Origin: Aradus depressus
Lineage: Eukaryota > Arthropoda > Insecta > Hemiptera > Aradidae
Assembly (NCBI GenBank): GCA_963662175.1
Contig: OY759217.1
Coordinates: 7,814,562-7,878,561 of the forward strand
DNA: 64,000 bases
Reading direction: 5' to 3'
Of this stretch, positions 23,445 through 36,200 are shown piece after piece. The stretch's first letter is position 1. Every line of letters begins with the position of its first letter. Below the pieces are notes generated by a model that saw only the letters and a list, made by a program, of their open reading frames with translations, did no database searches and was not told the DNA's origin. The position numbers were made by a program, and so were the translations under genes.

Positions 23445-24700
23445 CTTCTTCTAATCTACTGTCTCTACAGCAACCAAAAGGAACATTGTTTGATCAGAGA
23501 ATGTTATGGTTCGGGAGAGGAATAAGGATTACTGTCTATGTGTTACCACATTAGAAGAGATCTAGCTATCTTATTGAACGCTATATACTTGATAGGAGTC
23601 AGGAAAGGCAATTTAAATTTGAAGACTAGGAGATTGTAGGTTGAATTTTTTCGGTAGATAGAATGCAGTTCGATTAACCTCGGCCTGAGTCCCCTCTAAC
23701 AGCCAAATAAAAACATTTGATTTATTCTCTCAAGACAATGTTTGATTGAAATCTGTTTTAAAGCATTTTCAAGTATTTAAAAAATCACAAAATAAGCTCT
23801 CAGCAGACAGAGCTCGTAGATTTTTCAGCATTTTTTTTTTTCGTATGAAAAATAAAATAAGATGTCAGTTGTGTAAAAAAAGAAAATTATTTCATCAAAT
23901 TCACTCAAGTTGCACACATTCTTCGTATTAGTTGAATTAGTTTGAACAGGATAAAGTACGAGAAAAGGCCATACATTATGATCGAAATTTATAGGAAAAA
24001 TGAGTAATATTTTTTTCATGGATTTTCCTCTCTTTTCAGAGAATACGAATATATTTTTTATATTGTGTATTTCATTATTTTTCAGTGATACATTTTCAGA
24101 TGTTTGTCTAATTAAATAAAAAATGTGCATGTTTCTCTGTTTCTTTGGATTTACTTCTGCTAAATGTTGCAATGTCAAATATTTAACAAAAAATAAAATA
24201 TAAATATTTATTTGGCACCTTATGTAACATAATTATATAAATTTAACACAATAAAAATAACATAAGTTTCAACATTTGTTTAAAAATATTGCATTTTACA
24301 TTATTTTGACCGCATATGATAGACCCGCAGAAAATATGCTCGATTCTTTTGATTTTTCTCTGCTAAATTTGGCGAAGTCAAATATGTATTTACCAAAAAA
24401 AAATTGAAAAACTATTTATTTGGCACTTTTTATAACATAATTATTTGGCCAATATGCACGGAACCAGAGGTAAAAAGGCCAAGAGGTAAAAAACATAATT
24501 ATTTAAATTAAACACAATTAAATATAACATGATTCAACACTTAGAATAAAATATACATTAAGTTACTTTAGTTTATGCAAAAAAACAAACAACAAATCGA
24601 ACTTCAGTAACTTGGAAGTTCAGCTTTTCCGAAAACCTAATTAATCAACTATATATGTATATTGTATCTAAAAAAAATATCTTCTTGGTAAAGATTTATA
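23445..24700. other. 3' UTR and AT-rich spacer with a partial duplication
   Basis: After the NTHL1 poly-A signal there is AT-rich sequence. Two segments, about 24155-24290 and 24353-24540, are diverged copies (TCTGCTAAAT, GTCAAATAT, TTTATTTGGCAC, AACATAATTAT). The second holds a ~55-bp insertion beginning GGCCAATATGCACGGAACC. No gene is recognised. Confidence 0.55.
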
Positions 24701-24704
24701 TTTA

Positions 24705-24940
24705 CATATCGTGGGTGTACAAGAAAAATCAGCTAAGTCCGAATACTTCTAGCTGCACTTAATGGATTCCGCATAGGACTTGATATGAAACCGTACTGTC
24801 ATTTCAAGCTGTTCAGTGAATATTTTGGACCTGGAGAGTTTTTAAAATGAAGAAGAAAGCAGTTTCTGACTTGGTAATAGTAGAATATGCATTTTAACAA
24901 AAATGGACTTAGCTGATTTTCCTTGTACGCCGACGATATG
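24705..24940. mobile_element. MITE with 36-bp terminal inverted repeats
   Basis: The first 36 bases (CATATCGTGGGTGTACAAGA then AAAATCAGCTAAGTCC) match the reverse complement of the last 36 with three differences. The element is 236 bp and has no coding capacity. No target-site duplication could be fixed, so the superfamily is open. Confidence 0.75.
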
Positions 24941-25749
24941 CAGGTGATATAAAGCTCGTTTATATTGCAACATAGGACCAATTAAAAAAAGCTTGCATTT
25001 TATTTAAACCGTTCTCGATGAACATCATGTGATCGCTTTTGTTCCGGCATGCCACGATAAATCTGACTTCGATATAAAAAAAACTCATTTACTCCTCAAG
25101 CTTTTTACTCTTTCAAATATTTAATTGTGGTATTTTTTTCAGTTCATACTGACACTACTGCCGGCACTTCATAATATCCGAAAAATCGAGTTAAATGAAT
25201 TACCACAATTTTCTATTTGTACTTGCAGGCCAATTACATTTTATATTTTCCGTGCAAGCCACAGATATAAATAAAATGTCATACAACCCATCAGTCAATA
25301 ATTCTTATCTTCACTTGGCCACCATTATTTTTTTCTCATATAAATCAACATTATTTTATTTTTTTAATTCTTGATTTCCGGCGCGGACTGACAAAAAGGC
25401 CAATATGGACCGTCAGTTGCTGATCTGAGTTGGCACAAAGTGATCTCGCAAACGTTGTACCTACATTTTCTGTCTATTGTCAGCTTTGTACGGCTTTATT
25501 AAAATAAAATAAAATAAGAAATAAATGTAGCATAAGGCATAGATTGGCTTTCCATATTCTTAACTGTGTCATAGAAATATCATTTGTTCAATACATTAGT
25601 TATCTTTACCACTAGAAATGTTGTACATTTTAAAAAATACATAATTATTAAATAAATCCAAGAACATTTCAGTCTTTGATCTATTCAATTACAAAAGTAT
25701 TAAAAATGAAGGCACTTTCAAGTCTTTACTTATTCTGATATGTACTATA

Positions 25750-26305
25750 CCGAGTGTTCCACCATAAAACCGAAAACAAAATTGGGTAAAACTACATCAA
25801 AAAAGGAGTGAAACGCCACCAACCGCAGCTCTCTATCTGAAACCGTATAGACAAATGATTTTTTAAAAGTTTGTTTAGAATTAACACGACTTGATACCGA
25901 AATAAGCATTTTTCTCAGCTTCTGGGACACCAATTTGCACTTTTGACTATTGTTTCGGAAATAGCGAAAAATTTCCCGTCCAATGAAACCACTACCAGCC
26001 TTTTATCTTGCTTGAAAGTACATTTCTTGAAGAGTTAAAAAATATACTTTACGATAAAAGACTGATAGTGGTTTCGTTGGACGGGAAATTTTTCGCTCTT
26101 TCCGAAACCATAGTCAAAGGTGCAAATTCGTGTCCCAGAAGCTGAGAAAAATGCTTATTTCTGTATCAAATAGGGTTAATTCTGAACAAACTTTAAAAAA
26201 ATCATATATCTGGACGGTTGAGAGCTGTGGTTGGTGGCGTTTCACTCCTTTTTTAATGTAGTTTTGCACAAATTGTTTTTTTCGGGTTTATGTTGGACCA
26301 TTCGG
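25750..26305. mobile_element. Foldback element with ~255-bp inverted arms
   Basis: An almost complete palindrome. The left arm runs 25750 to about 26007, the right arm about 26055 to 26305, with a loop of about 47 nt. The ends read CCGAGTGTTCC and its complement, and a TA dinucleotide flanks each side. TA flanks suggest the Tc1/mariner superfamily. Frames in the two arms that read alike are the two copies of the same arm. Confidence 0.88.
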
Positions 26306-26452
26306 TATTATATTGAAGATATCAGTGGTTCGACGGGGGACAGCAGTGATGAGGGAAGAAGAGAGATGGGAGAGGAATGGCTCGAAGGCCGACCCTTCTT
26401 GCCTCGCCTATTTACTCAAAGAAAACCAACTATTCTCATTATAATCTACGCA

Positions 26453-27215
26453 TTAAATTATGAACATATGAGGCATTCTACAACAAAACTTGGCTCCCCT
26501 ATTTGCAAGTCACAGTAAGGGAAACAATTTAACTTTTAAAACCAAGAAAATATTTTAGTTTATGTGTTTCCATACTGATTACAAAACTGATCGATGAAAT
26601 TGTCTCTAATTTCAGTTCATATATCCTTAAAGCTTCAGTCGTGCGTATTTCCACTCCACAAAACAAACTAGTTGAAATACAATGAGAAGAACTGGGTCAT
26701 TATGCGTAAAATATTATTTTTTACGTGCACAAAGAAAACGTTGAAAATTAAGAATATGTAGGATGTTATGTAGAAAATCCTTTTTTTCAAATATTGTTCT
26801 TAGCAATACTTATATTAAAATAATGTAGATAATAATTATTCATCTATTTTAAGGGTGATTTAATTAAAATAAGTGATGACGAAATTAAGTTTAAAAGTTC
26901 GTTAGTTGCAAAAAAAAAAGAGATAGGTGATCTTCCTGCCTATTTCATATGCGATAAGAGCTCAGAAAATAACCTTAACTCACTGGAACTGGGGCAGAAG
27001 TTTTATACAACAGTGGTGGGGGCTACAAAGGGATAGATTGAGCCAGGGGTTGTTTCTCCGAATAATTTTAAAGGCCTCTGGCAACAAAGAATGTTGGGTT
27101 GTGGGTAGCTCTGTGTTAGGCTTGAACCAGGATGGTGATGGCACATACACCTCTTTGTGGCTAAATTGGAGAGGACGAGTTTCGTTGTGGAATGCCTCAT
27201 ATCACATACTACTTA
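26453..27215. mobile_element. Possible element with diverged inverted ends in the PHKB 3' region
   Basis: The segment 26466-26514 (ATGAGGCATTCTACAACAAA ...) recurs as its reverse complement at about 27155-27203, at roughly 75% by eye. This gives a pair of ~48-bp inverted ends about 700 bp apart. The right arm falls in the likely 3' UTR of PHKB. No target duplication was found. Confidence 0.45.
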
Positions 27216-27256
27216 TGTACTCTTGCTGAGAGAACGAAAGTTGACTTAGGTGGACA

Positions 27257-30200
27257 CTATGAGAGGTGGCATCCGGAGGTGGCGGCCTGAGGAAAACCGT
27301 GCATGATGAAGAGGCCTCCCTTGAGTACGTTGTTGACTACAGCTCGAGCCATGTACCCTGCCGTCACTGAGTAGGTCGCCTCGAAGAATACACTGATGTC
27401 GGAGCTCATCTCCATGTTGGCATCCTGTAATGTTAAGAAAAATACATTGGGACGTGGATCATGGCTAGCGCAGGTAGGAGGGAAGAGGGTGAGGGTAAAC
27501 CACTAAAGTTTCGTAGGCTTCTCTGGGCTCGTTGGTTCATATTTCTTCATGTCGGTTCCTTTCGAGACGATTACACGTTCCTGTTCCTTCTTCAGGGCAA
27601 TGAGAATCAAGGACAAGTAATGGTTCCGAAATATTGTCGGAGGAGACACCTCAAGAAGAACTTAGCCGAGAATCCATGAGACATTCACATCAATGACGGA
27701 CGTATACACTTAAGAAAATATATTCAAGAAATAATTGACAGAATAAAATGGAATACAAACATAAGATATTCAAGCAACTACAAAATAAAGCACAAAATAT
27801 TTATGATTTACATGGCCATTATGAAACCTGTCAGGATCAGCTAAACCAGCAAATATAAAACGTACTCAAACCATTCGGAACAATATCATGACACGATTTG
27901 ATAGTCAAATTAGTTTTATAAAGTGGGAATAAAAGTAGTGTAAGTTACGTAGATGAAATAACAACTCACTTTGCAGTACATCTGGAAGGCCTGAGCGACA
28001 AGTTCATCCAAGTCGAGTTGTTTTTGGAAGGTGAGTTCTGGGTTCCTGGAGAGGATCGTTGAAACTACACACAACAACTGGAACATAATAAAACCAAATA
28101 GAGATGTAAAACCCCTCTTTATGGACACCACTCCTTACGGACTATTTTGCGATGTTCCTGCTCGAAGTATAGGAAAACAATGTATTTTTACCCCCCTCGC
28201 AACGGACGCGAACAATCAATTTTTCGTCATCAAGAGATAAATTTACCTCTCCTAAGCGGACCCTTACAAAACAATTCATTTGAAAAATGTAATTTTGAAT
28301 GTTTTTTTATTATTCGTAGAATGTTTTTGTGGAACAGGCCATTTGCTCCTTATTATTGAAAAGGAAATGGGCCCTTGTAAGAGGTGTTTTTTTACATTTT
28401 CGTCTTCTCTCCTCCCTTCGATTTTCCTAGAAACACGCGTCATTCCGAATTGTTTGTTTTCCGCTCAAACCCCAACACATCTCAGTCGTTATTTTGCAGT
28501 GAAGTTGACTGGTCCTCAAAATGACACCGTGAAAGTTCCTTACTTTAAAATAAAAAAATAGAAGTCGTTAATTATAACAAACTTCCAAGTTTTCTGTCCG
28601 TTCACTTGCGAATAGATTTAAAGAGGGCAAGTCACAAATCGCGGAGATTTTTTCAAACCCTCAACGGACACCCTTCTGCAACAGACAATTTTCTTGGTCC
28701 CGTGACTGTCTGTTGCAGAGGGGTTTTATATACTTACATATATATAAATATACTTGATAGTTCATTTACATATCTTTGGTGGGAGACAGTAACAGTACAA
28801 GTCAAAAAGTCAATTTTTCAGGAGAACAGAAAATGTCTTTTGCCACTGGACAAATTTTTTTTAACTCCCAAAAAATTAGGTCTACACTATGTGAGAGACA
28901 TTACCGACTTGTCCTCTTCTCACCACTTCTAGAGATTGACTTCACATTGTGAAATACGAGTATGTAATAATACTGTTTTGGCCAAAAATGGACTTATACT
29001 CTTTTTCCCGCCCATCAAAGATAAATGGAGAAATGTGCGAATAACAAGGAACTGTGTAATTCCAAATATCAATAGTATATCGTTAATTATAATTAATACA
29101 TAGTTAAATAATGAAAATAAAATCTCAAAGGGAGCCAAATATGTGAAAAATATTTTTGCTACCGTGATTATTATGTTAATGTTATGTGGTTAACGACAAA
29201 ACATTTTCCGAAACAGTTTAGATAAGTTAATAAGGAAGATTTATTTTTAAAAAGTACATCCTTAAATTCTGTTATTTATGATGTAATAAATTTTTTAGTG
29301 TTGAAAAATGAAAACTGACATCCAAATCCTCTGTTATTCATTCACATTTAATAGTTGAGGATCTTGCATTGAAAAGTACACACCTCAATAATGATCTGTC
29401 TGTACTCAGGCTGTTTGACCTTGTCAAGGGCCGACTCGACGAGGAGACTGAAGGCAAGCTCGTTGGCGGACAGATCCGCGAGGGTGGAGGTGTGAGGTAT
29501 GAGGCTGCCCTGGATGGAGATCCCCTCCGGAGTCCGACTCAGCGTGTCCCAGACCTGCTGGTAGAAGCCTGGGGGGACCCGGGCCAGACAGCCCTCCAGG
29601 CGTCGTCTCTGCCCGGGACTCAGACTGTACAATATAGTAGTATAAAACATTGATGACAAATCATATCAACACAAAAAGTAATAAGAGAAATGTCAACTTA
29701 CGATTCAGAGGAGTCAGATGAGCTCACGGAGAACACTTTGATAAGATGTTTCCTTATTGTAAAAGGACTCAAATTGTCCAAATCTGTTTCGAAATTGGCA
29801 ATTTGCAAATAAAAACGAATGGCTTCGAGCACCCATCTGTTAACAAAAAAAAAAGTATTTAGCTATTATCTATTTTCCAAAATGTATTCCTTCAGACATT
29901 TTCGAGACCCAAAATTGTGTATCTGTGGGATCGGTCTTGGAACTTGCAATAAATGAGGCCAGATCGGTCTCTAAATTTATTTTATTTGAATGTATTACAC
30001 ATTTCGCCCACCCGGGCAACTTCAGAGTGTACTTTATTGTCTTCAAGCATGCATACAGGATCTCCAGTCATCACAAATAAAGATTAAATTAAGCCCCGAA
30101 AAACAACGAAAAGTACATTAAATGGTTAGTCAAAGAGAAATCCATATTAATTGGTGAAAAAATTGTAAAATTAAAAAGTGAGAAATGATATAAAATAAAC

Positions 30201-33200
30201 AGAAATGTATATTTGACATCGCATTAGTTAGTTATTGTGACTCATGCCAGGTCATATCGCCTACTACCAGAGCGCTCTTTCGTCGGTCTGGAGGACATGA
30301 GCCAGACTCTACACTGGGAGGTCGTATATAATGAGAATATCAAAACTAGACATTTTTAAACAAATGAGTATGGTAGGAAATAAGTAAATATTCAGAGCTC
30401 GGTAGTGGGCAGAAAATCAACTATGAATTTCGTGAAATTTTGCAAAATACTAAATGGCATATTTCGGTGGTCACTTCTATTTTAGTTTACGCCAGTCCAT
30501 CATATTAAGCAGGAGAATCTGGTAGCCACCCCCCGGACAAACAGAGACCACATACCCGACCCTGATGTTAAGGATGCCCCTGAAGAGATGAGGACTGGTG
30601 GTGATGAGCCGTCCGCAATACAGCACCACCTCCTGCTGAAGGACTGCCTGGATCGTGTTGTGAGGCTGGATCCGGGAGTAGACCAGCTCTTGGATCTCCA
30701 GCGGTGTCATTGGCTTGTCTATTACCGTCTCCTTCCCACCAACCGTCCCCACCGTCACCTGCAAGAACAGACATAAGGTTAGTCGAGCATAACGAAACTA
30801 TCGGTTTATAAATTTAGTTCACCAGTTTCCGCGATATTTAAAATCACATTTTATTGGTCTTTTGCGGCACCTTTCTTTGATCGTCAGTGAATAATTTTTT
30901 TACCTATTTCCAGGTGAAAAAGAACTTTTTTCAAGAAAACTATAGAAGATTAATGAAGGGATGGGAGGCAGGTTACCTGTTTTCCGTTGACCAGTATGGC
31001 CGTGATGAAAGGACTGATGGAGTCGACCGTGTGGTGAAGGAGACTGCTACAATAGCGCACCGCGCGCCAGTAGTGGTGGAATCCTGCAGTGTAGTACAGA
31101 CTCTGCAAGTGTTCTACCACTGCAAAATACCAAGAAATTTTACTTTGCATTATATTACTTTACCCTACTATATTTTATTACTCACTCCTCTCCGTCCAAA
31201 CCTCGCTATCTTTTGCTTTCGATACTCGAAAGTCATTTATTCCGTTAACTTCGGCAAAAAAAAAAGTATAGATCAAAATGTTCTTTCATATTGATTGTTG
31301 AAAGTAATTATTTCACATAAAATCAATAGTAACTGAGAAAACATGAAATAAGTTTTTCTGAATTCAAGTAATCATATAAGTTTTGATTACCGCAATAAAA
31401 TGTTTTTTTTTTTTTAAATATTTCACATCGTCGAATAAACTGAATCCCAATCCAAATAAATTCACACAATAAAATATAGTTATGCAATAGAATAAACTCA
31501 ACAAGCTTTCTTATGAGAACAAATACAATTTTTAACCCAAAGGCCATTTTTTTCCTTCACGTCATCCAAATCAGAATAAATAGATAGTTGAATAATACCA
31601 ACCTCTTTTATCTCTGAATTCGTAGTTTGGGCCAGTTTTGGCGAGAAGGAACCCAAACAGCTGACTGAGCGCAAAGAGTCCTGTTGAGTTTCGGATAGCC
31701 TCCAGTATATCTGGGATAGTTATAAACTGATAATCCTGGAAAATAAGAAGAAATTTAAGTTGGAATTGTACATAATAACAGACTTTGAATAATTAGATAT
31801 GTAGAAATTTGTACAAAAAAATCATCATTTTGGAATAAACAATACTCACATAACATTATCGTCACTACTCGCTTATATAGTGATTTAAAATGAATAGATT
31901 GCTGCAAAAAATATATTTTTCAAACATGCTTTACAATAATACCATTCTAGCTTCGAGATCATTATTACTATTGCCAAAATAAATAATCACAATAAAGCAC
32001 AACTTTCCATGGACTAGATTGCTTGAATCGCAATAGTTATCGAATATTTTAGGCAGTAAAAATCAGAAATCGGCAAATTTTCTGAACTTGCGGGCCGCAT
32101 ATAAAAGTGAAATAAGTTACATAGGCACTAAGATATGCGATAGTGACAAGAGATTCATTTATCCTATTCGTTAGTCACCAGCAATCTGACTCGGCCAACT
32201 CTAAATCTTTTTAACAATAAAAATATATTTTATTATACTAGCGCACAAGAGGGATATGGTACACATTTTAACATGATTCAATAGCACGTGTTCTAAACAA
32301 GCTATGGCCTTTTTTAGATGGTTTTCATTTAAAGATTGTGTTACATCTAATATTTACGTTTTTTATTTTTTATATAATAATAAAAATAATACTTAAATAC
32401 TGATTTTTCATTGATTTTTTTATTCAATACCACCTTTAAATCATTACGATATAAGACAAATGATAAATAGGCTACCTCCCAGAGGATGGAATCTGAGTGT
32501 GGGAGGGGAGCAGTCAGCTAGGACTGTACGATCACTGTTAATTAAACTTATTCATTCTATCTTTGACATATATCAATAAGAAGAAAAAGTATATATATAT
32601 ATATATACTTAGATATAATCAGCAATAATGATGAGAATAATAATACAAGTGGACAGAACAGTAAATTGATAAATTAATAAAGTACGTATTAAGATAGAAG
32701 AATCCCTAAGAATAAAGAAGACTAATGAAGAGAAGAAATAGAAAAAAGAGAAAAAAATAAAATAAAAATAGAATCTTTATTAAAAGGAAAAATGAAAAAA
32801 GAAAAAGAAAATAATAAGAAATATTCTCGTAATATAGAAGAAAAATAGAAGAATAATAAAGTTCTGATGGAATGAACCTGACATTAAAATAGTAACAGGG
32901 TTGTTCTAGGCCAAATCAACAAATTTTTAAAAATCTTAATTGCACTTCATACCACGGAGTTTTGCTAAATTTTGTAGAGTTGTGTATGTGTAAGAGTTTT
33001 TAAAAACAAATTAAAATTGACCTGACTTGTGAAGTATTTGTTGACTTTATATATCCGCTTACAACATTGTTTATTTGTGAGGATGTAACTGACAAGTGGA
33101 GTTAAGTTGGGACTGATGAGACTGAATTGTAGTTCTCATGTTACTAATTACTTCCCCAGCTAAATGAAGTATAGGTCAAGTTATGTAATCGGTCAGAAAT

Positions 33201-36200
33201 TTGATATTAAGTTTTCACCGGACTCTATGTTTTTCAACCCCTGATTCAAAAAATAAATAAAAAATGTCCTGTCTGTCTGTGATAACTTCTGGTAGAATGA
33301 ATATATCGACACACAATTTATATTAGTATCAAAAATCCCTTTAAGGACGACACCCATTGTTTTTTTAGCCAAATCGGCCAAAGGGTATAGTGGGTAAAGG
33401 AGTGAGAAAAAGGAGGGGAGGGGCTTAACATAAAAACCCTAATACCTGCCGACGTAATGAATGTATCGAAACGAAATTTAGTATCATGATCGGAAGTCCC
33501 TGTGTAAGTCAAATATTGATTACATAGTTGATTGTTGTTAGAGGGAGAGCAAAAAGTTAGTTGATTATAGTAGAACCCCTGTTAAGCGACCTCCTCATAA
33601 CCGAGCGTGGGCCCGACCTGTCCCAACTTGAATAGTGATTCATCACCGCTAGCTTTTGTTCTGTCAGAACCAGGAGAACAAAAGGTTAGTTTACTGCACG
33701 GTAAGAGAATACTTTGTAAATAAATATTTCTTCAATAATATCGAGCTAACCTATAAAAATAAATGATTTCACTTTTAGAGCATGCCGACGAAGAATTTGA
33801 CAGGTTAGTTTTAGTAAGAATAATTAAATATTGATTTTTTATGTGTATTTTTCTGGAAACGGTTTTCTTTTGCTCCTCCGATTATCCGACCTTTTCTGTG
33901 TTCCGACCATGGTCCGGTCCCGTAGGTGACGGATATGAGAGGTTCTACTGTAATTCGTACTGGGGAAATACATTGGCAGTGTTGTTCTGATACGAGGTCT
34001 GCATTTGGAAATCTGCGGTTTAATGCGGCTCGCAAGTGCAGAAATGTTGAAGACCCCTGCGTTAGAGGGTAATCTCCACTAATGAGTGTTTTTTTAGTAA
34101 TATAGACAGTACAACTAACAGAGTATTGTGTCTGTCTGTTCTATAGATAGTGTTACCTGAAGAGACACTCTCTCCTCCATATAGTCTGCAGCTACTGGTA
34201 CGTCGGTCAGACTCTGGTAACCGATGTACTCATGTTCCACCTGCTTGAACGGCTGGAACTCCGAGTCTGGTACCTCCTGATTGTTCATAAAGTCCAAATG
34301 TTCTAAAAAAAAAAATAATAATAATTAACATATTTGAAAGATAAAGGAAGTTAAAAAAAAAACATCTATGTCCGCTATTGACTAAATGTGGTAGTTAGGT
34401 AATCCAACCATTCCGCTGTGTCAAATTTGTGAAAGAATTCAGTTAAACCGAAGAAGAAATAGTGTTATACAGGACGATCGAAATCCGCCAGCAAAAGAGG
34501 CCTTGATAGCTAGATTTTTTTTACAATCAACAGGAAAAAGAGGATTCAATAAACAAAATACAAACCAAATGTACTCAGGAAGCTGCAGCTTACATCAAAA
34601 TGCATGTGAAATTTGCAATTTTTTCATAAAATGAAAATATTTAAAGTTGGTTTTTGATTTACTGTTGGAGTGATTCTGATTTCCTCGCAAGGGGTCGGTT
34701 ATGTTGCAGGCTATGAGGAGCTATTTTCAAAATCGTCCACTTCTTAAATATTTACCAAGATGCAATTATGTTTGCATCCTTAACAAAACACCTGCTAAGA
34801 TATTTGAGGAGGGGGAGGAGATACTTCAGTTTGTTGAGCGGGTGGGTAGAGGGGGTGATGGCTTGCCCACCCCTCCCCAACACCAAAAATATCCAACCTT
34901 CGTGGCTTGGAATATGTTACAGTTTATTTATACGTATACATTCTTATGGCGTATACTATTAGTATGTTTAGGTATAACGGAAATAAATGCTATTATGAAA
35001 AAAATCTTTATTAGCTGAAGTACAGCCGGTAACTTCTTCATACCGACAGGAGTACAAATTTCGAAAGGAAACTTCTATACAAAATAGTACTAGTACAGAA
35101 AGAAAAGCACCGTCGCCCTCGGTAGAGAAAAAAAAGTAACAAAAATAGCAGGTAAAGCGTCTTCTATTTAAAGTAAATAACGGGAGAAAAAAAAATTAAT
35201 TTAAAAAATGTTTACCAAAACAGGACGAAGAGATGAGATTCTGGAGCCGTCCAATCCTCACCTTGATTCCCTCGCAATGTCCCTTCTTCAGCATGGCCAT
35301 CAGGTCCAGCATCTCCTTGAACTGGGGGTCCCTGTAACAGAGGATCACCCACTCACTGTACTGTATGAAGGGCTAACTGGGGGTCCCTATAGCAGAGGAG
35401 CACCCACTCACTGTACTGTATGAAGGGCTAACTGGGGGTCCCTATAACAGAGGATCACCCACTCACTGTACTGTATGAAGGGCTAATGAGCCAAATGCAT
35501 AAAACAGCACTTTTCTAGTTGGTTTAGCAGAAAGTGTACAATTTTGTAGTCCACTAATGAACTAAGACTAAATTCTTTCCGTGAGCGGGAAAATATGTCA
35601 TACTTGTTGGATCTCTACAAGTTCTGTTGAGTGCATCAAGACCAATTGCGTTCGTGATTATTGTTTTGAAAAACAAAGTTGTTCCAAGGGACATCGGACA
35701 AACAAACAATTTTCAAAAAATATGAAGAAAAAAAAGAATGTTTTTGAAAATATTGTATATTTCGCTAATTTCTTTTTTATCAGGCATTTGTAGGGCAAAG
35801 ACAGAAAGAAAAACTTTTTTTCGGAAGCATGTCTGTCTGTCTGTGGGCAGCCTCTCGCTACAAAAATAGGGGCAACATTTGGAATGTATTAAATACATTG
35901 AACAGGTTTGTGTCTTACAATTAGTGTCAGCTACAAACCGAGCATAGACTGTGCTTCCAGAAAACTGTTTGCACTTCTTATTCTTTGTTTTTTTATGAAG
36001 TTTCACATCTTTGCAGAAATGTTACTTAAAAAATAGTTTTCCATTTTATTTCTACTTTATTGAACGTAATTTAAACGTTTAAATTAAAACTTTTCCCAGC
36101 TGTTTTCAGATAAAACAAAATGTATATTCTTCTGTGCCAATAAAAATATGTTCCTTTAGTGATTTTTTTTGTTTTTCTCGCTTCTTTATCCTTGTTTGCA

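Noticed and set aside
25745..26518. Two similar short proteins on opposite strands as duplicated genes
   Set aside because: They lie in the two arms of one palindromic element and mirror each other.
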